NCBI GenBank assembly: GCA_964432985.1
Contig: CAYSPT010000011.1
Coordinates: 1-64,000, forward strand
From: CAYSPT01 sp964432985
Lineage (GTDB): Bacteria; Muiribacteriota; CAYSPT01
DNA: 64,000 bases
Direction: 5' to 3'
In this document: positions 35,448 to 47,000 of the stretch, one piece after another
Layout: each line of letters starts with the position of its first letter
Position numbering within the stretch: the first letter of the stretch is position 1
Notes under the pieces: model-generated
Seen by the model: only the letters and a program-made list of their open reading frames with translations
Database searches by the model: none
Told to the model about the DNA's origin: nothing
Program-made: the position numbers and the translations under genes

Positions 35448-36797
35448 ATGTCTTCGTGCAGAACGCAGACTGCCCGGCTGTTAATAAAACGAGCCAAACA
35501 CTCGTCAGTAATCATTCTGCTCGTGCTGTTCACTTTTCTCCTCAACGCCACAGCCCTGTTCGCCGCCCAGCCCCTGAGAGTCGTCACCTACAATATCGCC
35601 GCCGGCTGCGGGGAGAACAAGGGCTTTTTCACCCGCACGCTTCCCCACGGGACGGGCGCTTTGAAGAAAGTGGCCCGTGCCCTCAAAGAGATGGACGCGG
35701 ACATCATCGCCCTGAACGAAGCTGATTTCAAGAACTACCGAAGCCTGTGGACGGACCAGCCCAAGTACATCGCCAAAGAGTGTGGTATGCAGTACTCCTG
35801 CAAAGCCGCCGGCCAGAGCTTTTCGGTCTTCTTCAACTCCGGAAACGCCATCCTGAGCAAGCACCCCATCGTGAGCCATACGGCCCACAAGCTGTACAAA
35901 AAGGACGACATGCAGCGGGTCTGCCTGGAGGCGAAGGTCGACGTCAACGGCACCATGGTCACCGTCCTCAACGTCCACCTCAGCACCACGGAGGAAGAAC
36001 GGCTCAAGCAGATCGAAGAGGTGAAACGAATCGCCGCCGCCGTTTCCGGCCCGGTGGTCCTACTGGGTGATTTCAATGCGATCCCGTCCTCAAGGGTAAT
36101 AGAATCTCTGCTCAAACCCGGACAGGACAAAGAGTTCCGGGACAGTAACATTGTTGTCAACGGACCTGATGCCGCCAATAATCGAAGGACCGTTCCGGCC
36201 TGGGAGCCAAAGGACGATGACGTCATTCTCGGTTGGTCGGGTACCGGGAACGAAAAGCAGGCCTGCATCGATTACATATTCACCTCGAACGACATCGGGG
36301 TGGAAGACAACTATACCCTGAACAACGCCACCCGGAAGACCTCCGACCACCTGCCCGTGGTGGCGAACCTGGTCATCCCGGACGCTGACGGCGGCGTGGA
36401 AAGCTACGACAGGGCGAAAGCCCGGGCGGCGCGCAAACAAAAACTGCTCGCCCGCTTGCACGAACTACAGGTGCGCCTGGATAAACTGGAGAGAAGAATT
36501 GATCGACTCGGAACAAAGCGCAAAAAGCTGTCCTGGTGGCGGGTCATATCCAAATTCACCAATGACCGGAAGCTCAAAAAGCTGAAGAAAAGGCTCGCCC
36601 TGCTGAAGCTGCAGCGGGACATCCTGGCTGAGCGGCTGGACAAGGAAAACCTGGAAGGTGAGGTGCCCGGAGCTGTACCGTCCAACGTAGTATTGCCGGC
36701 ACCCGAACCATCCGGGACGGGAAGCCATGATGGCCCCGACTCGGGCACTAAGGAGAGCCCCGGTACCCTCTCACCGGACGACAAGACGTCTTTCTGA
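35448..36797 (+). CDS. Exported endonuclease/exonuclease/phosphatase-family protein with coiled-coil tail
   Basis: Signal peptide or anchor (about residues 10-40, ALFAAQP). The EEP fold has its key motifs: VVTYNIAAG, DIIALNEAD (metal Glu), LNVHLSTT, LLGDFNAIP and the terminal TSDHLPVVANL (catalytic His). It could act on nucleic acid, sphingomyelin or phosphoinositides; the motifs do not decide. Residues about 330-410 form a strongly charged coiled coil containing a Lys/Arg-rich WWRVISKFTNDRKLKKLKK section, followed by a Pro/Ser-rich end, which is unusual for the family. Start ATG 35448 is 8 bp after GAGGAG. Confidence 0.85.
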   Translation: MSSCRTQTARLLIKRAKHSSVIILLVLFTFLLNATALFAAQPLRVVTYNIAAGCGENKGFFTRTLPHGTGALKKVARALKEMDADIIALNEADFKNYRSLWTDQPKYIAKECGMQYSCKAAGQSFSVFFNSGNAILSKHPIVSHTAHKLYKKDDMQRVCLEAKVDVNGTMVTVLNVHLSTTEEERLKQIEEVKRIAAAVSGPVVLLGDFNAIPSSRVIESLLKPGQDKEFRDSNIVVNGPDAANNRRTVPAWEPKDDDVILGWSGTGNEKQACIDYIFTSNDIGVEDNYTLNNATRKTSDHLPVVANLVIPDADGGVESYDRAKARAARKQKLLARLHELQVRLDKLERRIDRLGTKRKKLSWWRVISKFTNDRKLKKLKKRLALLKLQRDILAERLDKENLEGEVPGAVPSNVVLPAPEPSGTGSHDGPDSGTKESPGTLSPDDKTSF

Positions 36798-36815
36798 ATG
36801 ATAATCCGCAAGCGT

Positions 36816-37976
36816 TCAAACGACCGTCAGCAGATCTTTCCAACCCACCACGTTCCCGTAAGCGCGCTTCTGGCTGTCTGAGCCACCGTAGATGATATAA
36901 TTCATATCCGGTGGCTGCCCGCTGATTTTAGACCAGTATTTGAGATTCTTGAAAAAATCGGAAACGACGGTTGCACCCGATTTTATCTCAACCGCCCGAC
37001 ACCCGGCGCCACGCTCGAGCAGGCAGTCAATCTCATGCCCCGGCTTATCCCGCCAGTAGTAACAGTTCGTGCTCCTGACCCGGTTGAAAACAGATTTGAA
37101 GATCTCACTTATAATGAACGACTCGAACAAATGTCCCCGCAGGTAATGGGTACGAAGCTGTTCAGCCGTCTCCAGACCGAGCAGGGAGCACACCAGCCCG
37201 GTATCATAGAAGTACAGCTTCGGTGACTTGATTATCCTCTTGTTGAAGTTCTTGTAGTATGGCTGCAAGAGGAAGATAATGAAGCTTGCTTCCAGGATGG
37301 AAATCCAGGCACGCACCGTGTTGTGCGACACCCCGAGATCGTTGCCCAAAGAACTCATATTGAGCACCTGCCCTACCCGGCCGGCGCACAGCTTGAGAAA
37401 CCGCTGGAACGTGTTCAGATCGGAGATATTCTTGATCAGCCTGACATCCCGTTCCACATACGCCTGGATGTAAAAGGGATACCACTCCCCGGGTGCCAGG
37501 TCCTTGTCGTAGAGGCGCGGGTAAAAACCGTTGAAGAGATGCCGGACATAATCGTCTTCCTGTTTTCCCACCGAGGCCAGTTCCTCCAGGCTCAACGGCA
37601 GGAGATTGAGGATGGCCGCCCTTCCCGCCAACGACTGCGATATCTGCTCGGACATGAGAAAATGCTGGGACCCGGTCAACAGGTATTGGCCCGGTTCGTC
37701 CCGGTCGTCTACTGCAGTCTGTATGTAGGAGAACAGCCTGGGAGCCCGTTGGGCTTCGTCGATAATCACGTGCAGCCCGTGCTCCTGAAGGAATCCCCGG
37801 GGGTCGTCGATCGCAAACTCCCGCTTGTCATGCTCCTCGAGCGATACATAGGTGTAACCGGGAAACGCACTGCGGGCCAACGTGGTTTTGCCGGATTGGC
37901 GAGGACCTATCAGGCAGACAACCGGAAACTTGCCGGCAAATGCAACAAGGTTTTCGGTCAATGTTCTGGGTATCAT
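36816..37976 (-). CDS. AAA_14 / DUF4143-type ATPase, 386 aa
   Basis: Second member of the family at 6334-7506, but only distantly similar to it. Walker A LIGPRQSGKTTLAR, Walker B VIIDEAQRAPRLF, then LLTGSQHFLMSEQISQSLAG and the DUF4143 half with SLGNDLGVSHNTVRAWISIL and the HEIDCLLERGAGCRAVEIK nuclease-like end. Length is normal. The start codon lies 6 bp behind a near-consensus -10 box and has no ribosome-binding site, so the mRNA would be leaderless. It sits directly downstream of the giant lipoprotein gene on the same strand. Confidence 0.92.
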   Translation of the reverse strand: MIPRTLTENLVAFAGKFPVVCLIGPRQSGKTTLARSAFPGYTYVSLEEHDKREFAIDDPRGFLQEHGLHVIIDEAQRAPRLFSYIQTAVDDRDEPGQYLLTGSQHFLMSEQISQSLAGRAAILNLLPLSLEELASVGKQEDDYVRHLFNGFYPRLYDKDLAPGEWYPFYIQAYVERDVRLIKNISDLNTFQRFLKLCAGRVGQVLNMSSLGNDLGVSHNTVRAWISILEASFIIFLLQPYYKNFNKRIIKSPKLYFYDTGLVCSLLGLETAEQLRTHYLRGHLFESFIISEIFKSVFNRVRSTNCYYWRDKPGHEIDCLLERGAGCRAVEIKSGATVVSDFFKNLKYWSKISGQPPDMNYIIYGGSDSQKRAYGNVVGWKDLLTVV

Positions 37977-37982
37977 GGTTTA

Positions 37983-38011
37983 AGTATAGTACAAAATGGA
38001 CAAATTGTAAA
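37983..38011 (-). promoter_or_regulatory. Promoter giving a leaderless mRNA for the AAA_14 ATPase
   Basis: Minus strand TTTACA (38006-38011), 17 bp, TATACT (37983-37988), then six bases (TAAACC) and ATG. The predicted start coincides with the A of the start codon. The promoter lies in the 60-bp gap behind the giant gene. Confidence 0.65.
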
Positions 38012-38036
38012 TGTTATTTACAAAATGACATATATT

Positions 38037-41000
38037 CTACTTCGTCTCAAGCGCCTCCAGGCGTGACATGATCTCGGTGTTCTGCGCCTCCAGTGCTTCG
38101 ATACGCTTATCCCTGGCGGCCAGCTCGGATTCTTTTTCCATCCTCAGAGACTCGATCTCGTCGTCCTTCTGCGCTTTGAGCTCCTTGATGGCGTTTATCA
38201 GCACGAAGGTAAATGGGCTTGAATCGAAGCTGTAAAACTCGGTTTTTTCAGCATCTTCAGGTTCTAATTTGGCCATAAATGTAGAAATCGTATACGGGGC
38301 AATATTGATCACATCCTGCGCAACAACCCCTATTCCCTCAGCTCCCCGGGGCCGGGCCGCTTTTCCATTCAAGCGATAGCTGACCGGATTTATTTGCACG
38401 ACAGTATCCAGGCCGTCAGTAAAGGGTTGTATGTCTTCCTTGAGTCGTTCATCCGAGACGATTGTCCACGTATTGCTCGTCGGTTTGGCGGCTGAATCGG
38501 TGGACAACTCGAGCTGGTAACTCGGGTTGGTGGTGCCGATACCGACATTGCCGCCGTTCAGACTCATGACGTGCTTGGTTCCAACATCTCCCGATGCATC
38601 CGTACCTTGATCCCACACAAAGAAATCGATTGAATTCTCATTGTCTGCACTACTACGGTGGCGAGATTTAATAGCGTGTGTGTAACTGGAAGCTATTGAT
38701 AATAGTATCTGGTTAATGTCATTATTGAAACTTACACCATCGCCAGACCTGAGTCGTAAAGCATCCTCAAGCCCATCCGGATCAATATCAACCCTGGCCC
38801 CCGGCGCGGTGGTGCCGATGCCGACCTTGCCGGCTGAGTTAATCTGCATTCTTTCCGTGAACGTGTCCGACGTCGAGTTCCAGTGACCGATCTGGATAGC
38901 CTCGCCATCCTCAGTGACAATATCCCCTTCTGTCGCATTTGCCCCGGTAATGTAAATGCCAGGTTCTCCGCTGGGATCATAAACGCTCAGCAAACCTTCA
39001 GGAGTAGTCGTGCCGATACCGACCCTGCCGCTGCTTTCCATGAGAGTCAAGTACCCGTTCACCGGATCGATCCGCAGGCGCGTAGTCGTATCGTAGATGC
39101 CGAACTCGTCATCCGAGTCGCGGGCCCACAATTTCCACTCCTTGGTCCCACTCAACAGAGAGAGTTGGGACTCGTTGGCGTCATCCGTCTCGATGCGGTG
39201 GATAACATCCTCCCCGGTTCCCCTAACATGCAGCTTGGTGGCAGGGGTGGCACCGATACCGACGTATCCGTTGTTGTCTATCGTCATTCTTGTAAGGGGC
39301 GAGGTAGCGCCATTCGCGGTCGTCCCAAACTTCAGCTTGCCGCCGCCAGCTGTGCCAGTCCAATTTTCAGCTGCTTGAGCCCAGATATAGGCAGCGGCTC
39401 TATGACTTGATCCCGAATGGCCGTAATAATAGAGTGTTCCAAGTATGTCATTTGACTGCACCGCCGCCGGGGATGCAGCGGTCCCCCGGGCAAACCTGAA
39501 ATAAATTTCCGGATCGGCGTTGGCATGATCATAATAACTTTCAATGTATATCCCCTGGTCAAGGCCATCTTTAAACAAGTGAAGGGATTTCGCAGGCGCC
39601 GTGGTGCCGATACCGACCTTGCCGGCGTTGGTGATGCGCATACGCTCGGCGTTCTCGGTGGTGAAGGCGATGGTGCCGTCGGTGGTGGCGTCGGTGACCT
39701 CCACCTTGCTGTCGTCGGCGCTGATGCTGGAACCGGCGGGCAGGTTAGTCAGGGCGGAGCCGTTGCCCGCGAATGCGGTGGCCGTGACGGTGCCGTTGAC
39801 ATCGAGCTTGGACGATGGGCTGGTAGAGCCGATGCCGACGTTGCCGGAGCTGTCGATATACAGATGCTCGGTACCGGCGGTACCGAGAGCCATGAGGTCC
39901 GTGGAATGCTTGTAGGTTATCCGTCCCCGGTAGGCTGCGTCCCCAGATGTCCCGTCGGCAAAAGCAATGGCACCTTCGTCAACCGTTCTCCCCGCGATGG
40001 TAATCCCGCTGGGTCCCTCTTCATGAATAACTAGATTATTAAAAGAAGCACTATAATCCTTCGGGTTGGTGGTGCCGATGCCGACGTTGCCGTCGTTTAG
40101 GATGACCATCTTCTCGCTGCCAGCAGTGATGAACTGAATCTCGCCGCCGCTGGTGGAGTCGCTGTCAGCGGTGATGAGCATGTCAGCGGTGTTGGATATA
40201 GAGGATGCCGCTCCAACGCCGGCATCGAGTTGGACGATGGACATAGTGGGTTTTGTATCTATTCCAGTATGAGTGTTAACTGCAGCACCTTCGACGTGAT
40301 AAATCCTCATTTCAATAAAATCGCCTGCCTGTAAATCCAAGACTTCAACAAGATCATTTCCAAGAGCTTGATTTGTATATGAACTTGTTTCGATTACTTT
40401 TTTAATTCTTACTCCATTGTAAAAAAAAGCTAATTGCATCTGCTCCCCACCATCATTATTGATATGGTAATAATATCCAATAACCATATACTTTCCTGAC
40501 TTCTGAATAAGAAAACGGTTGTTTGATTCATCAGCAATTCCCCCAATGTCAAATTCCACATTATCAAAAGCGATTGTCGTGTATACTCCGTTGGGTAGAC
40601 TCTGTGCTGCATCTCGCACCATCTTCGCCATGTGAGCCGTGCTGCCGGCGGTGGCGGCCATCTCTTCCCAACCGGTGTTGGTGCCGTCACCGGAGGCCTT
40701 GCGGTAGACCTTACCGCTGGCGTGATCGGCGTAGATAGAGCCGAGCTGCGCGATGACCACTCCTTCGGGCGCGCCGGAACCGGTGTAGATGCCCATGGAG
40801 TCGGTGTTGGTAGTGTCGGTCAGGCTGATGAATTCGGTGTCCTCGGCGCCCGCCACTGTGAGCGTGCCGTCGGGTGTATCGGTGCCGATAGCGACCTTGC
40901 CGGCGGTGGTGTAGACGTCACCGGTACCCGTCCAGGAATCGTTGGTGGTGTCCGCAGCGCCGGCGGTAATGCCGTCGAGTTTGGTGCCGTCTGCGGCGAT

Positions 41001-44000
41001 GTCCCGTCCATCCACGGTCCCGGAAACAGCGATATTGCCGGCCACGTCCAGGACTTCAACCGGCGTGGCCGATCCGATGCCGATCTTACCGTCGTTGAGG
41101 ATGACCATACGTTCGCTACTGCCGGTGATGAACTGAATCTCGCCGCCGTCGGCGCTGTCGCTGTCGGCGGTGATGAGCAAGTCTTCTGCATTGGACATGG
41201 CGGTGGCATCCCCGCCTCCCGCGGCGTCGAGTTGGATGATGGACATTCTGGGTTTAAATTGTGCTGCAGTAGAGGTAGATAATCCTGATCCCGTACCAGC
41301 CTTAATATAAAATTCAATGTAATCTCCTTCAACAAGATCAAAAACTTCCGTTATAGGACCAGGTACTTCACAACCAGCTAATTTGTAATAATGACGGTAA
41401 AGCATCTGTGACGTACCGTTTTTATATATCAGGGAATCAATATGTCCAGACGGCATATTTTCACCCGTCCAGAAAGCTGAAACAATGTACTTTCCCGCTT
41501 TCTGGATAATGAAACGGTTATTTGTCACATCCGCCATTCCTCCTACATCAAACTCAACATTATCAAAATCAACAGCTGTAATCTCAAGTTCAGTTAGACT
41601 CTGGGCAGCATCCCGCCTCATCTTCGCCATGTGAGCCGTACTGCCGGCGGTGGCGGCCATTTCCTCCCAGCCGGTGTTGGTGCCGTCGCCGGAGGCCTTG
41701 CGATAGACCTTGCCGCTGGCGTGATCGGCGTAGATAGAGCCGAGCTGCGCGATGACCACTCCTTCGGGCGCGCCGGAACCGGTGTAGATGCCCATGGAGT
41801 CGGTGTTGGTTGAATCCTCCAGGCGGATGAGTTCGGTATCCTCAGCATCGGTGACAGTGAGCCTAGCGCCGGGACTTGAGGTACCTACGCCGACCTTGCC
41901 GGATGTGGTATAGACGTCATCGGTCCCCGTCCAAGAATCGTTGGTGGTGTCGGCGGCGCCAGCAGCAATGCCATCGAGTTTGGTGCCGTCTGCGGCGACG
42001 TCCCGTCCGTCGACCGTACCGGTAACCGCGATGTTGCCTACCACGTCAAGGATCTCTGCCGGGGTATCCGAACCTATCCCCACCTGGCCGTCATTGAGGA
42101 TGACCATCTTCTCGCTGCCGGCGGTGACGAACTGGATCTCACCCCCGTCGGTGGAGTCGCTGTCGGCGGTGACGAGCATGTCGGCGGTATTGGATATGGA
42201 GGACGCCGCTCCTACGCCTGCATCGAGTTGGACGACAGACATGCGCGGCTTATAATATTCACCTGTATGTGTATTCATTGCAGTTCCCTTACTGTGTTTT
42301 ACAGCAAACTGAAGATAATCATTTTCCACTAGATCTAAAACATCAGTAATAATTGCAGAAGAATACGCTGATCCAGCATGAATGTGCGTAAACGCAACTG
42401 AAGATCCATTTTTTTGAATTCGTGCTTCCATGGACGATCCAGCAGTGGCGGTACTGCTTGACCAAAACCCTGTTACCACATATTTTCCTGTTTTCTGGAT
42501 GACAAACCGATCATTTGTTTCATCTGCCATCCCTCCAACATCAAATTCAACTGTATCAAATTCAATATCTGTAATCGTAGTATTCGGAATACTTTGTGCT
42601 GTCTCCCTGGTCATCTTAGCCATGTGGGCGGTGCTGCCGGCGGTGGCGGCCATCTCTTCCCAGCCGGTATTGGTGCCGTCCCCGGAAGCCTTGCGGTAGA
42701 CCTTGCCGCTGGCGTGATCGGCGTAGATGGATCCGAGTTGCGCGGTGACTGCCCCTTCGGGAGCGCCCGAGCCGGTGTAGATACCCATAGAGTCGGTGTT
42801 GGTGGTGTCGTTCAGGCTGATGAACTCGGTGTCTTCTTCGCCCGCTACCGTAAGCGTGCCGTCGGGAGTGTCGGTGCCGATGGAGACCTTGCCGGCGTCG
42901 AAATAGGCGTCTGTGTCGGTCTGCGTCCACAGTCCTCCGCCTCCGGCGTCAAGCTGGACGATGGACATTCTAGGTTGGTTTTCTTCGTTTGTATGAGTCG
43001 ATATAGCACTGCCTTCGGTATGTCTCACAACCATTGTCACATTATCGCCAGCTTGCAAGTCAACAACATCAGTAATAAAAGGACTTGCGCCAGAATTTGC
43101 TGCTGGACTCATTCTCGATGAATGTAGTTTTGATACACCATTGATATAAATGTCGCAAACAACTTTTTCTCCGTCATCAATAACAGCAGCTGTTACCCAT
43201 GATGCAGAAATCAAATACTTACCAGATTTCTGGATAGTGAAACGATTGTTTGTTTCATAAGCCACTCCTCCCACATCAAACACTACCGTGTCAAAATCGA
43301 TAGTTGTATAGGTTGCATGTGGGATACTCTGAGCCGCGGCTCTCGTCATCTTCGCCATGTGAGCGGTGCTGCCGGCGGTGGCGGCCATCTCCTCCCAGCC
43401 GGTGTTGGTACCGTCGCCGGAAGCCTTGCGGTAGACCTTCCCGCTGGCGTGATCGGCGTAGATGGACCCGAGCTGTGCGGTGACTACCCCTTCGGGAGCA
43501 CCGGAGCCGGTGTAGATGCCCATGGAGTCGGTGTTGGTTGAATCCTCCAGGCGGATGAGTTCGGTATCCTCGGCATCGGTGACGGTGAGTTTTGCACCGG
43601 GACTGGATGTGCCGACACCAACTTTGCCGGACGTGGTGTAGACGTCATCAGTACCGGTCCAGGAGTCGTCGGTGGTGTCGGCGGCGTCAGCTGCAATACT
43701 GTCTAGCTTTGTGCCATCAGCGGCGATGTCTCGTCCGTCAACTGTGCCGGTGACCGCGATGTTGCCCGTCACATCCAGAATCTCTGCCGGAGTATCCGAT
43801 CCGATCCCAACCTTGCCATCGTTGAGAATGACCATCTTCTCGCTGCCGGCGGTGACGAACTGGATCTCGCCGCCGCTGGCGCTGTCGCTGTCGGCGGTGA
43901 CGAGCATATCGGCGGTGTTGGATATGGATGATGCCGCGCCTACGCCGGCGTCGAGCTGGATGACGGACATAGTGGGGGCATATTGTTGGTTTGATAATAT

Positions 44001-47000
44001 GTTCTCGGTATTAAACGCAGCTCCTTCATTATGCTTTACTTTCATCTTGATAGTATCGCCAACTTGGAAATCCAGTATTCTAGTTATTTCCGTATCTACC
44101 GTGATATTTGCAGAACGTCCCAGTCCATCGGACGCAGCTATTGCAGCATCATTCACAACAAGGTAAATCCTTACGTATTCAGAATCATCCATGACTGCAG
44201 GAGTTCTTATACTGGCCGTTATTAAGTATTTTCCAGCTTTCTGAATGGCGAATTGATCATTTGTGTCATCACCAATTCCGCCAATATTAAAGTCAACAGT
44301 ATCAAATGCGATTAATGTTGCTGAGTCGTGAGGGATACTCTGCGCCACGGTTCTGGTCATCTTTGCCATGTGGGCAGTGTTCCCAGCGGTGGCGGCCATC
44401 TCTTCCCAACCGGTGTTGGTGCCGTCACCGGAGGCCTTGCGGTAGACCTGGCCGCTGGCGTGATCAGCGTAGATGGATCCGAGCTGCGCGGTAACCGCCC
44501 CTTCGGGAGCGCCGGAACCGGTGTAGATGCCTATAGAATCTGTGTTGGTTGAATCCTCAAGACGTAGCAATTCGTTATCCTCTACATCGGTGACGGTGAG
44601 CTTCGCGCCGGGTACCGTGGTGCCGATGCCGACGTTACCTGAGGAGATGACCAACTGATCGGTGCCGGCTACCAGGCCGTTGGCTGGCAGGGTGAGGGTG
44701 CCGGTCATGGTGTCGCCGGTAGTGTTCACCCAGCTGTCCGCTGTGGCAGCCATGAATTCGTTCACCTCTGCAGTGGCGGCGGAGCCCAGGCCCAGGGTTG
44801 CACGCTGGGCGGCGGCGTCCGCGTCGTCGAGAAGTGTCCGGCCGGCGGTAGATAGCGGCGTTACCGCATAGGTGTCGGTACCGGTGGTGTAGAGCATTTT
44901 GTCAGCCGCTGTGGTCAGACCGGATATGGACTCAAGCGCCGCGTGAAACGCCTGCACATCGGCGCCGATGGCGTCCGTCATGATCGCACCGGCTTCCGCC
45001 ACGGTAGTGGGATTAGTAACGTCGGCGCCCGCGGTGATATCGTCCAGCTTGGCGCCGTCCGCGGACAGGTCGCGCCCGTCGATGGTGCATCCGGCGGCGA
45101 TCTCCACGGTGGCCCCCAGGTAGACGGTCCCGGCCACCTTCAGCTTGTAGGCACCCGGATCGGCGGTGCCGATTCCCACGCTGTCCCCGGCGGTGGTGAG
45201 AGTGACGATGCCGGTGCCTTCGGTCCAACCGCCGGCGCTGCCCGTGGGTTGAATGTCCAGGGCTTTCCACTCGCTTCCGGTATAGCCCTCGAAGGTGCCG
45301 CCGTTGAACCGGATGGTACCGGCGTTGGTACCGGTGGTGGTCCCCAGGATAAGACCACCTTCCACATGCAGCTTGTCTGCCGGGGCCTCGGTGCCGATGC
45401 CGACATTGCCGTCCTGAACGCGTAATACTTCTGTCACACCATCATTGAGGGTTATTGATCCGGTGTCCATGCATGTCAACTTGAGCATATCGTTACCGCC
45501 ACCATGGGCGATAAATGATTTAACTGCTATACCTTCATAAAAGCGAATATAGGTGTTGTAGCCGGTGTTGTTCACCAGGCTTAAACCGTCGTTGTTAGAG
45601 GTGGTAACCACCGTCAGCCTGGTGGTGGGACCTCCGGTACCAATGCTTACGGAACTTTCGGTGGTAAGAACGCCGTCACCGACACTCCACGGCGAATAGA
45701 GGTTTATCGTCCCTTCGGTAAGGTCGTCGGTGGTTTTTGCGGAAAACGCGGTATCGAATCCCCCCGAAGTGAAGTACTTGTTGGTGGAACCTTCCGACAG
45801 GTTGTCGGTGGTCTTTCCGGACAGGGCCGTTTCGAACCGTGCCTGGGTGTAGTAGAGATTATCACCTTCCGCAACCGCAGTAGTGGTCAACGTTTCCCAG
45901 GTCTTATCACCACGGAAGTACTCGGTAGTGGCCCCGGTGGTGAGAGCCGCTTCCTTGCCATCCACCGCTGTCTGCAGGCTGTCGATGTCGCCTTGAAGAC
46001 CATCAAGTTCGCCCTGCAGGTCGGTCTGACTGGAAAGCGTGCCGGTGATGCCGCCCCAGGCAGTGCCCGCCTGGAAATCGGGGGTCCAGTTCTCCCACCG
46101 CGACTTGGAAGCGCTGTATTTCAGTATCTGCCCGTCACCGGGTGAGGTGAGAGCAACATCCAATAGATCGCCGGTCTGCTTTCCGCTGAAGGCGGCGTCG
46201 AATGCCGTCTGGGTGAAATACTGGTTGGTTGAACCCTTGGTTATATCGTCGGCGGTCTTCCCGGCCAGGGACGCGTCAAACCGGTCCTGGGTGTAATAGA
46301 GGTTGTCACCTTCGGTTACCGCCGAGCTGCTCAACGTCTGCCAGGTCTTGTCGCCCCGGAAGTACTCTGTGGTGGCGCCGGCAGTGAGAGCCGCTTCCTT
46401 ACCATCCACCGCCGTCTGCAGGCTGTCTATGTCACCTTGCAAACCATCAAGTTCGCCCTGCAGGTCTGTCTGGTCGGCCAGGGTGCCGGTGATTCCACCC
46501 CAGACCGCATCCGCTGTAAAATCAGGCGTCCAGTTCTCCCACTGTGATGTGGATGAATTGTACTTCAACAGTTGTCCATCACCGGGAGTGCTGAGTGTTA
46601 CATCGGAGAGATCACCGGCCTGCTTTTGACCTAAAGCGGCGTCGAATCCTGACTGGGTGAAGTACTTATTGTTGGATCCTTCCGTGATATCGTCGGTGGT
46701 CTTCCCGGTCAGGGACGCGTCGAACCGCGTCTGGGTGTAATAGAGGCTGTCGCCTTCCGCAACAGCGGTGGTGGTCAACGTCTGCCAGGTCTTGTCGCCC
46801 CGGAAGTACTCGGTGGTGGCCCCGGTGGTGAGAGCCGCTTCTTTGCCTTCCACCGCTGTCTGCAGACTGTCGATGTCGCTTTGCAGGCTGTCAAGTTCGC
46901 CCTGCAGGTCCGTCTGATCGGAAAGCGTACCGGTGATATCGCCCCAGGTGGTGTCACTGGTGGAGCCCGATGAATCAAGCGCCTTCCATTCCTGTCCGTC

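Noticed and set aside
40200..44600. Diversity-generating retroelement acting on the C1q cores
   Set aside because: No reverse transcriptase, template repeat or accessory gene was found in the window, and the core differences are not limited to adenine positions as far as can be judged by eye.
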